DNA from: JBOGNO01 sp050747245 | GTDB lineage: Bacteria; Acidobacteriota; Terriglobia; Acidiferrales; UBA7541 | Direction of reading: 5' to 3' | Assembly: GCA_050747245.1 (NCBI GenBank) | Contig: JBOGNO010000003.1 | Coordinates: 186,001-250,000 of the forward strand | Length of the DNA stretch: 64,000 bases | In this document: positions 26,345-34,396 of the stretch, in pieces | Numbering within the stretch: position 1 is the first letter of the stretch | Layout: the number at the start of each line of letters is the position of its first letter | Notes under the pieces: generated by a model | Seen by the model: the letters and a program-made list of their open reading frames with translations, nothing else | What the model was told of the DNA's origin: nothing | Databases searched by the model: none | Translations under genes and position numbers: made by a program

Positions 26345-28124
26345 GCTGTTCTGGAAACTCGGGCTGACGTTCGTCGCCCTGCTGATAGCGGTGCTGCTGG
26401 CAGTAGATTTTTATGCCGCGCGCATCGTTCGCGAAGATTCCATCCGCTCCGCCGAAGCGCAGCTCGATTCTCTCGCCACAGTTGCCGAAGCGCGGCCGCC
26501 GCAGCTCGACAAGCAGGCGTCCTTGGATGACTGGGTGGCATGGGTCAAGAAGAGCGGGGCACGCGCGACAATTTTCAACTCCACCGGACTTGTGCTCGCC
26601 GATTCGGACCAAGTTTCGGAGATGAGAGACAACGACTCAAATCAGTCGGAGATCCTGCAAGCGTTCGCAAGCGGTAAAGGAAGCGCGGTACGGCACAGCG
26701 GCACGCTGGACCGCGACTTCGTTTACTACGCCGTCCGCTATCAACCCACGGGTCAATCCGCGGTCGTCTTGCGCTTTGCTGTGCCACTAGTTGAGAGCAA
26801 TGAGACGCTCGGGAGAATCCACCGCCTGCTTTTCACGGCCACGCTGGTGATCCTCCTGCTGGGAGCCACCATTTCGCTTTTCTTTTCCCGGACATTTGCA
26901 GCGCGCGTGGAGCGACTGAAAGATTTTTCCGCGCGAGTCGCGCAAGGCGATTTTCGCCCGCTGCCGCGCGATGAAACTGGAGATGGACTAGCAGAGCTGG
27001 GGAGCGCCTTCAATGAAACGGCGGTGCGCCTCGACAGGACCATTGGCACGCTCACGGCAGAACACCACCGCTCGGCCGCAATTCTGCGGAGCATGGCCGA
27101 AGGAGTGGCGGTGGTGGACGCGAAAGCGCGGCTCATATTTTCAAACGATGCTTTCTCGAAAATCCTCGGTCTCGATGAGGCTCCGATGGAAGGCCGCCCG
27201 TTTCTGGAGGCCGCGCGCCAGCCAGAAATGCTGCAGGCCATCGAAAAAGCGCTTGCGAAAGGCGATGTCGTTCGCTCCGAGTTTGAGGTGGGCACAGTGA
27301 ATCCGAAGAATTTCGACGCCACGGTTGCTCCGCTGCCTCCCAGTGAGGAGGCCGGCGGCAAGAGCGATGACACGCAGGAGAGTAAGATACGCGGCGCCGT
27401 CGTGGTGCTGCACGACATGACCGAGGTGCGGCAACTCGAACGCATCCGGCGGGACTTTGTGGCCAACATTTCGCATGAATTGAAGACGCCGCTGACGGCT
27501 ATCCAAGGATTCGCGGAGACGCTGCTCGGCGGGGCGCTTGAAGACAAGCACAATAACCGGCGATTCGTCGAAATCATTCGCGACCAGTCGGTGAGGCTGA
27601 CGCGTCTGACAAACGACCTGCTAAAGCTATCGCGCATCGAAGCGGGGAAGCTGGATTTGGAGTTTCGGCCGGTGCCGCTCGCGGAAGTCATCGAAAAATG
27701 CGCGGAGATGGCGCTGCTGAAGGCCAGCCAGAAGGAAATCGTGCTGGAGGTAGATTACCCGGCAGGGATGCATGCGGTGCGCGGGGACTCCGTGAGCCTG
27801 CGAGACCTGCTGCAAAACCTGCTGGACAACGCCGTGCAGTACACGCTGCCGGGGGGAAAAATCCGCGTTACGGCAGAAGCCAAAGACGGAGAAGCTGTCG
27901 TCTGCGTGGCCGATACCGGCATCGGAATTCCGCAGGCCGAGCAATCCCGGATATTCGAGAGGTTCTATCGGGTGGACGCAGCTCGATCCAGGGAAGCCGG
28001 CGGGACAGGGCTGGGACTGGCGATTGCGAAACATCTTGCCGAAACGCATGGAGGACGGATCTGGGTGGAAAGCGAGGTAGGCAAAGGCTCACGATTCTAC
28101 TTCTCGATCCCGCTCGCGGCCTGA
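26334..28124 (+). CDS. phoR: PhoR-type sensor histidine kinase
   Basis: 596 residues. Membrane segments lie at about 6-27 and 163-185 with a periplasmic domain between them, followed by HAMP (about 188-240), PAS (245-355, with a disordered insert rich in Glu/Gly/Ser near 340), HisKA with HELKTPLTAIQGFAETLLGG near 382, and a HATPase with DTGIGIPQAEQSRIFERFYR and GGTGLGLAIAKHLAETHGG. This is the PhoR/WalK layout. The start is a GTG overlapping phoB by 11 bases. It should phosphorylate PhoB under phosphate limitation and be held inactive by PstSCAB-PhoU when phosphate is plentiful. Confidence 0.94.
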   Translation: MHNKLFWKLGLTFVALLIAVLLAVDFYAARIVREDSIRSAEAQLDSLATVAEARPPQLDKQASLDDWVAWVKKSGARATIFNSTGLVLADSDQVSEMRDNDSNQSEILQAFASGKGSAVRHSGTLDRDFVYYAVRYQPTGQSAVVLRFAVPLVESNETLGRIHRLLFTATLVILLLGATISLFFSRTFAARVERLKDFSARVAQGDFRPLPRDETGDGLAELGSAFNETAVRLDRTIGTLTAEHHRSAAILRSMAEGVAVVDAKARLIFSNDAFSKILGLDEAPMEGRPFLEAARQPEMLQAIEKALAKGDVVRSEFEVGTVNPKNFDATVAPLPPSEEAGGKSDDTQESKIRGAVVVLHDMTEVRQLERIRRDFVANISHELKTPLTAIQGFAETLLGGALEDKHNNRRFVEIIRDQSVRLTRLTNDLLKLSRIEAGKLDLEFRPVPLAEVIEKCAEMALLKASQKEIVLEVDYPAGMHAVRGDSVSLRDLLQNLLDNAVQYTLPGGKIRVTAEAKDGEAVVCVADTGIGIPQAEQSRIFERFYRVDAARSREAGGTGLGLAIAKHLAETHGGRIWVESEVGKGSRFYFSIPLAA

Positions 28125-28331
28125 AGGGCTGCCTCTTTTCCAAAACATTCACCTGCAAGTCATTCGTCTGCAACACGAAACCTGCAATCTAGACCGTGCA
28201 CATTGCGCACGGCTTCGCGGAAGCGATGGGTCCCCGGGAGCTAGTTCTTGCCGACGGAAGACCCAGTCGCACCAAGAAAGCGAACCGCAGCAAACGCCTC
28301 GAATCGATTAGAAAAAAGGGAGAGTGCAAGA

Positions 28332-29042
28332 ATGGCGGCAACAGCCAGTAGTTCCGAGAAAATTGTGCAGACGGCGCTCATCAACTATCTGGCCTCGATG
28401 GCCCGGACGGTGGAAGGCTCGATCGGACGAGCGCTGGAATCACTGCTGCGACGCGACGAAAAGCTCGCCAGCGAAGTTTTCTTGTGCGAGCCCAGGATCA
28501 ACGAAATGGAGATCATTATCGACGAGCACGCGATCGCCTTGCTGCGACGGGGCAGCCTGAGCGATTCCGACGTGCGTATGATCGTTGCGTCCATTAAGAT
28601 CAACAACGACCTGGAGCGCATGGGAGATCAGGCAGTGAACGTCTGCCAGCGGGTACTCTCGCTAGCAGCCATGCAGAAAATCGAAAACCCACCCGAACTG
28701 GAGGCGATGACGACGGCCGTGCGCGCGATGGTGAGCCGCAGCCTTGGAGCGCTGATCTTCCAGAACGTGGACTTGGCTCGACAGGTGCTCGAAAGCGACG
28801 ACATCGTGGACAGTTTCCGCGACAGCATTTTCGAGAACCTGCTCGATAGCATGAAGACGGATCCTACGACGGTGGCGGCGAATCTGCATTTCGTGCTGGC
28901 CACCCGCCATCTGGAACGTATTGCCGACCACACCACGAATATCGCCGAAGACATTCTCTTCTGGCTGCGGGGCCTGGATGTCCGGCACGGCCGGACCCAG
29001 GAGATCGCCACGGGAGTTTCCACAAGCTCCCCGGAGCTTTAA
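28332..29042 (+). CDS. phoU: PhoU-family phosphate signalling protein, first copy
   Basis: 236 residues from the ATG at 28332 (GGGAGA upstream); the frame is open from 28248 but that leader is Arg/Lys-rich and not family-like. Two three-helix PhoU repeats are visible, each with the metal-binding and helix signature: INNDLERMGDQAVNVCQR in the first and ATRHLERIADHTTNIAEDIL in the second. PhoU bridges the Pst transporter and PhoR and shuts off the regulon when phosphate is abundant. It lies between phoR and pstS; a second phoU closes the cluster, so the two may have divided roles. Confidence 0.93.
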   Translation: MAATASSSEKIVQTALINYLASMARTVEGSIGRALESLLRRDEKLASEVFLCEPRINEMEIIIDEHAIALLRRGSLSDSDVRMIVASIKINNDLERMGDQAVNVCQRVLSLAAMQKIENPPELEAMTTAVRAMVSRSLGALIFQNVDLARQVLESDDIVDSFRDSIFENLLDSMKTDPTTVAANLHFVLATRHLERIADHTTNIAEDILFWLRGLDVRHGRTQEIATGVSTSSPEL

Positions 29043-29176
29043 TTCAGTATTCACATACTCATCACAAAGGGTTCATGGGGTGGGGATAGATTTACGCTCC
29101 ACCAAAAAGGTGTCTTTGAAGCGATGATCCAAGGAGCTTCATTTGACTGTGCAAAACCCGCTGATCAAGCCCCCCG

Positions 29177-29206
29177 AGGGGCCGGCGTTCCCCCACGCCG
29201 GCCCCT
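29177..29206. other. Perfect 12-bp stem-loop between phoU and pstS
   Basis: Arms AGGGGCCGGCGT and ACGCCGGCCCCT flank the loop TCCCCC. It is very stable, but no T run follows, so it is not a standard intrinsic terminator. It may be a transcript-processing or attenuating structure, or an interspersed palindromic element. Confidence 0.6.
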
Positions 29207-29283
29207 GCAATCCAATGGAAAAATGGCACTTACTTTCGATTGGGAGAGGTGGGGAGGTCTGAGCAGGTGCAGAGAGCTTGATG

Positions 29284-29323
29284 GCGTAACTGGGGCGTCA
29301 CAGAGTTGTAACCTAATTGTAAC
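29284..29323 (+). promoter_or_regulatory. Four-unit Pho-box-like array upstream of pstS
   Basis: Four 7-base units, each separated by 4 bases: GCGTAAC (29284), GCGTCAC (29295), TTGTAAC (29306), TTGTAAC (29317). PhoB boxes are 7-base direct repeats at 11-base spacing, usually of the CTGTCAT type but also TTGTAAC-like in other phyla. The last unit lies where a -35 would sit, with a weak ATAGAA at 29331-29336 as a possible -10. Confidence 0.75.
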
Positions 29324-29357
29324 AATTGCCATAGAAACTCTAAGGAGAAACTGAGAC

Positions 29358-30398
29358 ATGACTAAGAAACTCACAATCCTCGCGCTGCTAGTGGTGTTGG
29401 GACTCGGCTTGACCACCTATGTCTTGGCGGAATCGACGGTGCTGTTGAACGCCGCTGGGGCCACGTTCCCATACCCGATGTATTCCAAGTGGTTTGACAT
29501 GTACCGCAACGCTCATCCAAATGTGCAGATCAATTACGCTCCCATCGGCTCAGGCGGGGGCATCCGTCAGATACTCGCCGGCACAGTAGACTTTGGCGCA
29601 TCCGACGGCCCGATGACGGATGACCAGATCAACGAATTTAAGCAGAAAAGGGGGATGGAGATCCTGCATTTCCCCACTGTGCTGGGCGCAGCCGTGCCGA
29701 GTTACAACATTCCCGGCGTAACGGCGAAGCTTAATTTCACACAAAGCGCTCTCACGGGGATTTACCTCGGGACGATCACTAAATGGAATGACCCGCAAAT
29801 TGCAAACGCCAATCCCGGCGTCAACTTGCCAGCCAACGATATCGTCGTGGTACATCGCTCGGACGGTAGCGGCACGACTTATATCTGGACAGACTTTTTG
29901 TCGAAAGCAAGCTCCGACTGGAAAAGCAAAGTGGGGACGAACACTTCGGTGAACTGGCCGGTGGGGCTGGGTGGCAAAGGAAACGAGGGGGTCTCAGGTC
30001 TGGTCACGCAAACGCCGAACGCCATTGGCTATGTGGAACTGATCTACGCAATCCAGAACCATATCGACTACGGCAACGTCCAGAATGCCTCAGGAAAATA
30101 CATCAACGCGGATCTGGCAAGCGTTTCAGAGGCGGCGAGCGGCGCCGCGCGGAATATGCCCGAAGACTTCCGCGTCTCGATCACCAACGCTCCCGGGGCC
30201 ACGGCTTATCCGATTTCGAGTTTCACGTGGCTGCTGATCCCGGCGCGCATTGACGACGCCGCGAAGCGCGAGGCCATCAAGGATTTTTTGAAGTGGATGA
30301 TCACGGACGGCCAGAACTATACCGAGGCGCTTTCGTATGCACGGCTGCCCAAGCCCGTGCAAACCAAAGAACTGGCGGCTATCGCGAAAATCCAATAA
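29358..30398 (+). CDS. pstS: Phosphate ABC transporter substrate-binding protein
   Basis: 346 residues with AAGGAG about 10 bases before the ATG. A signal peptide covers about residues 1-24 (LTILALLVVLGLGLTTYVLA). The mature protein begins LLNAAGATFPYPMYSKWFD and carries the phosphate-site segments: YAPIGSGGGIRQI, DFGASDGPM, VVHRSDGSGTTYIWTDFL and a GLVTQTPNAIGYVEL stretch. It binds inorganic phosphate in the periplasm for PstCAB. There is no lipobox cysteine, so it should be soluble. It is the first gene of the pstSCAB unit and directly follows the Pho-box array. Confidence 0.95.
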   Translation: MTKKLTILALLVVLGLGLTTYVLAESTVLLNAAGATFPYPMYSKWFDMYRNAHPNVQINYAPIGSGGGIRQILAGTVDFGASDGPMTDDQINEFKQKRGMEILHFPTVLGAAVPSYNIPGVTAKLNFTQSALTGIYLGTITKWNDPQIANANPGVNLPANDIVVVHRSDGSGTTYIWTDFLSKASSDWKSKVGTNTSVNWPVGLGGKGNEGVSGLVTQTPNAIGYVELIYAIQNHIDYGNVQNASGKYINADLASVSEAASGAARNMPEDFRVSITNAPGATAYPISSFTWLLIPARIDDAAKREAIKDFLKWMITDGQNYTEALSYARLPKPVQTKELAAIAKIQ

Positions 30399-31382
30399 GT
30401 GGCGACTACTTCCAATGCGATTGAGCGCGCGGCTTCCCCGTGGGGGCCGCGCGCCCTTTTGCGCCGGCTGCGCAGCGGCGATGAAATCGCACACATTTTC
30501 ACGCTCGTATTCGCCTCCAGCATCCTGCTGATTACCACTCTGCTAGTGTATCAGCTCTGGGTGGGATCAGCGCTGCCGCGGCATAAGTTCGGATGGAGCT
30601 TCTTCATCACGCGGGTCTGGGATCCGGTTTTTGATCATTACGGGGCGTTGCCTTTTATTTACGGCACGGTGGTGACGTCCGCTCTGGCCCTCATTATTGC
30701 CCTGCCGCTCGGGTTGGGCGCGGCCATTTTTCTTGCCGAACTGGCGCCGCGGCGGGTTTCGGACACGCTAGCGTTCCTGATTGACTTGCTTGCCGCAGTC
30801 CCCAGCGTCATTTACGGACTGCTGGGAATTTTTATTGTCGTGCCGCTGATGCGCACAACCATCGCACCGGCTCTCAAAGCTGCGTTCGGGTATCTGCCCC
30901 TCTTCCAGGGGCCGTCATACGGGGTGGGTTTTCTGACAGCGGGGATCGTGCTGGCCATCATGGTGGTGCCGTTCATCATTTCGGTTTCACGTGAGGTGCT
31001 ACTGACGGTACCGGGCGATCAGCGCGAAGCGGCCCTGGCGTTGGGCGCGACACGGTGGGAAGCGACGTGGAAAGTCGTGGTGCCCTATGCGCGATCGGGG
31101 ATTCTTGGGTCCGTTTTTCTGGCCTTGGCGCGCGCGCTGGGCGAAACGATGGCGGTCACGATGGTGATCGGCAACGATCCTAAAATCAGCGCGTCGCTAC
31201 TGGCCCCGGGTTATTCCATCGCCGCAGTGATCGCCAATGAATTCACGGAGGCCACGCAGGACATTTACGTGCAGTCGCTCATCGAGCTGGGGCTAGTTCT
31301 CTTTTTGCTGACCTTTGTCCTCAATGGACTGGCGCGGCTGATGATTCTGGCTACGGAACGCCGGGCCTCGGTGCACGCATGA
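30399..31382 (+). CDS. pstC: Phosphate ABC transporter permease
   Basis: 327 residues. The GTG directly follows the pstS TAA without a gap and has a weak binding site, so translation is probably coupled. About six membrane segments are visible, with the PstC features FIYGTVVTSALALIIALPLG, IDLLAAVPSVIYGLLGIF and the coupling region REVLLTVPGDQREAALALGA. The family loop before the last segments includes NEFTEA. With PstA it forms the phosphate channel energised by PstB. Its stop overlaps the pstA ATG (ATGA). Confidence 0.94.
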   Translation: MATTSNAIERAASPWGPRALLRRLRSGDEIAHIFTLVFASSILLITTLLVYQLWVGSALPRHKFGWSFFITRVWDPVFDHYGALPFIYGTVVTSALALIIALPLGLGAAIFLAELAPRRVSDTLAFLIDLLAAVPSVIYGLLGIFIVVPLMRTTIAPALKAAFGYLPLFQGPSYGVGFLTAGIVLAIMVVPFIISVSREVLLTVPGDQREAALALGATRWEATWKVVVPYARSGILGSVFLALARALGETMAVTMVIGNDPKISASLLAPGYSIAAVIANEFTEATQDIYVQSLIELGLVLFLLTFVLNGLARLMILATERRASVHA

Positions 31383-32230
31383 GCCTGCGCACTGTATATC
31401 GCAAGTGCGTGAATGCCGTTATGCTGAGCATTACCGGGGTGTGCGCGGCGGCAACTGTTGCGGTGCTCCTCTTCATTTTGGGATATCTTGCGTGGCACGG
31501 CGCCAGCACCATCAACTGGGATTTCTTCACGAAGCTGCCGAAGCCCGTGGGAGAAACCGGGGGCGGAATGGCCAACGCCATCCTGGGCAGCGGGAAACTT
31601 CTGTTGCTCGCATCACTGTTCGGAATACCCGTCGGTTTCATCACCGGCGTTTATCTCGCGGAATTCGGCGGCCGCACGTTTCCGTTCCTGGTGCGCTACA
31701 CGACGGACCTGCTAAACGGAGTGCCTTCGATCGTGATCGGCATCTTTGCCTACGCCCTCGCAGTGTTGCCGTTTCACCACTTCTCGACGCTGGCCGGCGG
31801 ATTCGCCCTGGGCGTGATGATGATTCCCATCGCGGTGCGCACCACGGAAGAGTTTCTCCGCAGCGTGCCCACGAGCCTGCGCGAAGCCGCCATGGCGTTG
31901 GGATCCAGCAGATCGAGAACGATCGTAACTGTCGTGATTCCCGCAGCCGTGGAAGGAATACTCACCGGAATAATGCTCGACCTCGCGCGAGTGGCCGGCG
32001 AGACAGCGCCACTGCTTTTCACGGCATTCAGCAACCGATATTGGAGCCCCGGTTGGAACCAGCCCACCGCTTCTCTGCCGGTGATGATATACACGTACGC
32101 AGTGGCGCCGTACGATGACTGGCACCGCCAAGCGTGGGCGGCGGGCCTGGTGCTGCTGGCGCTGGTACTTCTGGCGAATATCGGCGCGCGCGTAATTTTG
32201 TCGCGGCGCGCAGCTTTTCTGAGGGCCTAG
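31379..32230 (+). CDS. pstA: Phosphate ABC transporter permease
   Basis: 283 residues, about six membrane segments. PstA-type motifs include GGGMANAILGSGKLLLLASL, TDLLNGVPSIVIGIFAYALA and the coupling loop TTEEFLRSVPTSLREAAMAL, then LDLARVAGETAPLLFTAF. The start overlaps the end of pstC by four bases, and pstB begins 11 bases after its stop. It partners PstC in the inner membrane. Confidence 0.95.
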   Translation: MSLRTVYRKCVNAVMLSITGVCAAATVAVLLFILGYLAWHGASTINWDFFTKLPKPVGETGGGMANAILGSGKLLLLASLFGIPVGFITGVYLAEFGGRTFPFLVRYTTDLLNGVPSIVIGIFAYALAVLPFHHFSTLAGGFALGVMMIPIAVRTTEEFLRSVPTSLREAAMALGSSRSRTIVTVVIPAAVEGILTGIMLDLARVAGETAPLLFTAFSNRYWSPGWNQPTASLPVMIYTYAVAPYDDWHRQAWAAGLVLLALVLLANIGARVILSRRAAFLRA

Positions 32231-32241
32231 GAGATATGGGT

Positions 32242-33072
32242 ATGACCGGATTCTTGAATCCCGGCGTTGCCATCAAAGCGGCTCGATCCCAGCCGCTGGA
32301 GAGAGAAACCGTGGTGCCTGAAACGAACCTCAATTTGCGTTTCAAGGTCTCCAACCTGAATTTTTATTACGCAGCGAAACAGGTGCTGTACGAAATCAAC
32401 CTGGATATCCCCGCAAACCGCGTCACGGCGCTGATTGGCCCCTCCGGTTGCGGCAAGTCCACATTCCTGCGCACACTCAACCGGATGCATGAAACGGTGC
32501 GACACACGCGATGGGAAGGGGAAGTTCTCCTCGACGGGCAAAGCATTTTCGAAGCGGATGTCGTGGCGCTGCGGCGCCGCGTGGGAATGGTATTCCAGCG
32601 GCCCAATCCCTTTCCGAAATCCATTTATGACAACGTGGCGTACGGGCTGCGCGTCAATGGCCACCGCAGCAGCCTGAAAGCGGCCGTGGAACACAGCCTG
32701 CGGCGCGCGGCGCTTTGGGATGAAGTGAAGGACCAGTTGCACAAATCCGCTTACGCGCTTTCGGGGGGCCAGCAGCAGCGGCTGTGCATCGCGCGGGCTT
32801 TGGCCGTGGATCCGGAGGTGCTGCTGCTCGACGAACCGTGCTCGGCACTCGATCCGGTGACGACGGCGAAAATCGAGGAGCTATTGTTTCAACTGAAAGA
32901 AAGTTGCACGATGGTAATCGTCACTCACAACATGCAACAGGCGGCGCGAGCGAGCGATTACGCCGCGTTTTTACTCGAAGGCAGGATGATCGAATACCGG
33001 CCTACGGCGCAGCTGTTTACCACGCCTTCCGACCCCCGCACTGAGGCTTACATCACCGGCCGATTTGGATGA
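32242..33072 (+). CDS. pstB: Phosphate ABC transporter ATP-binding protein
   Basis: 276 residues from the ATG at 32242, where AGGAG sits 8 bases upstream; an ATG six bases earlier is too close to that site, and longer in-frame forms overlap pstA. Walker A GPSGCGKST, the PstB-typical NRMHE segment, signature LSGGQQQRLCIARALAVDPE, Walker B LLLDEPCSALDP and switch histidine in VTHNMQQA are all present. It hydrolyses ATP to drive phosphate import through PstCA and signals transport state to PhoU/PhoR. Confidence 0.95.
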   Translation: MTGFLNPGVAIKAARSQPLERETVVPETNLNLRFKVSNLNFYYAAKQVLYEINLDIPANRVTALIGPSGCGKSTFLRTLNRMHETVRHTRWEGEVLLDGQSIFEADVVALRRRVGMVFQRPNPFPKSIYDNVAYGLRVNGHRSSLKAAVEHSLRRAALWDEVKDQLHKSAYALSGGQQQRLCIARALAVDPEVLLLDEPCSALDPVTTAKIEELLFQLKESCTMVIVTHNMQQAARASDYAAFLLEGRMIEYRPTAQLFTTPSDPRTEAYITGRFG

Positions 33073-33107
33073 AACCGAAGTAACGAAAATCCAATTGAAG
33101 GACTCCG

Positions 33108-33773
33108 ATGGAACGCCACTTCGAACACGATCTGGACGAATTGAAACAGCGGCTGCTGTGGATGGGCAGCCTATCAGAACGCGCGGTGCACAAGTCCGTC
33201 CAGGCGGTCCTGGAGGCCAAAGAGTCGCTCGCGGAAGATGTGCTGGAAGAAGAAAACGCCATCAATGAAATGCAGATCGAGATTGACGACCGGGTGCAAC
33301 AGTTGCTGGCATTGCAGCAGCCCATGGCGGCGGATTTGCGATTTCTCCTGGCGGTCTCACGCATCAATAACGATCTGGAACGCATCGGCGACCAGGCGGT
33401 CAATATCGCGCAATCGGCTCTGCGCATCTTGCGGCATCCGCGCGTGAAACCGTACGTAGATCTTCCCCGCATGAGCGAACTCGCGGAGCGCATGGTGCGC
33501 GACAGCCTGACTGCCGTCGTGAACAAAGATGTAGAACTGGCCAAGAGCGTCCTGGAGCGTGATGATGACGTGGATCACCTGCGTGATCAAATGTTCCGCG
33601 AGCTGCTCTCCTACATGATGGAAAATTCTGCAGTCATCTTTCCGGCGTTCGAGCTGATTCTGGTGGCGAAGAACCTGGAACGCATCGGCGACCATTCCAC
33701 AAATATCGCCGAAGACGTCATCTACATGGTCGCGGGGCGCGACGTTCGCCATCCCGCGCTCGACCGCCGCTGA
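33108..33773 (+). CDS. phoU: PhoU-family phosphate signalling protein, second copy
   Basis: 221 residues, 35 bases after pstB. It begins MERHFEHDLDELKQRLLWMG, the usual PhoU N-terminus, and has both three-helix repeats with RINNDLERIGDQAVNIAQ and LVAKNLERIGDHSTNIAED. It looks more canonical than the first copy and occupies the classical place after pstB. The likely role is to repress PhoR signalling at high phosphate. Confidence 0.94.
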   Translation: MERHFEHDLDELKQRLLWMGSLSERAVHKSVQAVLEAKESLAEDVLEEENAINEMQIEIDDRVQQLLALQQPMAADLRFLLAVSRINNDLERIGDQAVNIAQSALRILRHPRVKPYVDLPRMSELAERMVRDSLTAVVNKDVELAKSVLERDDDVDHLRDQMFRELLSYMMENSAVIFPAFELILVAKNLERIGDHSTNIAEDVIYMVAGRDVRHPALDRR

Positions 33774-33857
33774 CGCCAGCCACCAGCCAACTTTCTCCTT
33801 GATTGAAATTACTCGATAGGGCGGGGTAGCTCTGGAAGCTTGCGCTTCAGGGGGCGC

Positions 33858-34247
33858 TCACATCCGGGCCAGCGCGGCATCTTCATCCGCCGCGACGGCG
33901 AGGACCGAATCGAGCCGCACGGTTTTCAATATCAACTGCACGCGACGGGGAGCGGCGAAGTAAGTGCACTTGCCGCCCGCTTGTTTGAGCAACGTAAACG
34001 CGCGCACGAGGGCTCCGATTCCTGAACTATCGAGCTCAGTCACTCCTGCGAGATTCACCGCAACGTGCAGCTCGCCGGAATCCACCAATTGATGGACATG
34101 CTCGCGGAACGCCAGTTCGGCCTCGCCGAGCTTGAGCGCTCCGGCAAGGTCAATGATGATTCCATTCCCGGCTCGGCGTAACTTGATGTCCACCACCCGC
34201 CCCTTTTCACCTTTTGCCAACGTATCGGAAGTGGGCCGTGGAATCAA
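33858..34247 (-). CDS. STAS-domain protein
   Basis: 129 residues with one STAS domain: a basic N-terminal strand VVDIKLRRAGNGIIIDLAGA, HVAVNLAGVTELDSSGIGAL and a closing helix. The DSSG phosphorylation motif is kept, as in anti-sigma factor antagonists. The first 17 residues look unstructured, and a downstream start is possible. It stands alone between the phosphate cluster (convergent) and a hybrid kinase gene 149 bases upstream on the same strand. No cognate anti-sigma kinase is nearby. Confidence 0.83.
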   Translation of the reverse strand: MIPRPTSDTLAKGEKGRVVDIKLRRAGNGIIIDLAGALKLGEAELAFREHVHQLVDSGELHVAVNLAGVTELDSSGIGALVRAFTLLKQAGGKCTYFAAPRRVQLILKTVRLDSVLAVAADEDAALARM

Positions 34248-34396
34248 GAGCCGCGAATCTCCGCAACGAACTAGTCCGACAATCCAGGTTTCAGGCAGGG
34301 GGCAGCTGAGCTGCTTCCCGCGGTGATGGCGCTAGATAAACGAAACTTGGATGGCGCTTCAGGCTAAAGGCCGTGGCCTTTGGAGTAAGCGGCCGA

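Larger units (their letters stand above)
29043..29357. other. phoU-pstS intergenic region with hairpin and Pho-box array
   Basis: 315 bases holding a perfect 12-base stem-loop (29177-29206) and, further on, four 11-base-spaced repeats (29284-29323) before the pstS binding site AAGGAG. This suggests transcription of the phoBR-phoU part is partly separated from a strongly phosphate-controlled pst operon. Confidence 0.7.
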
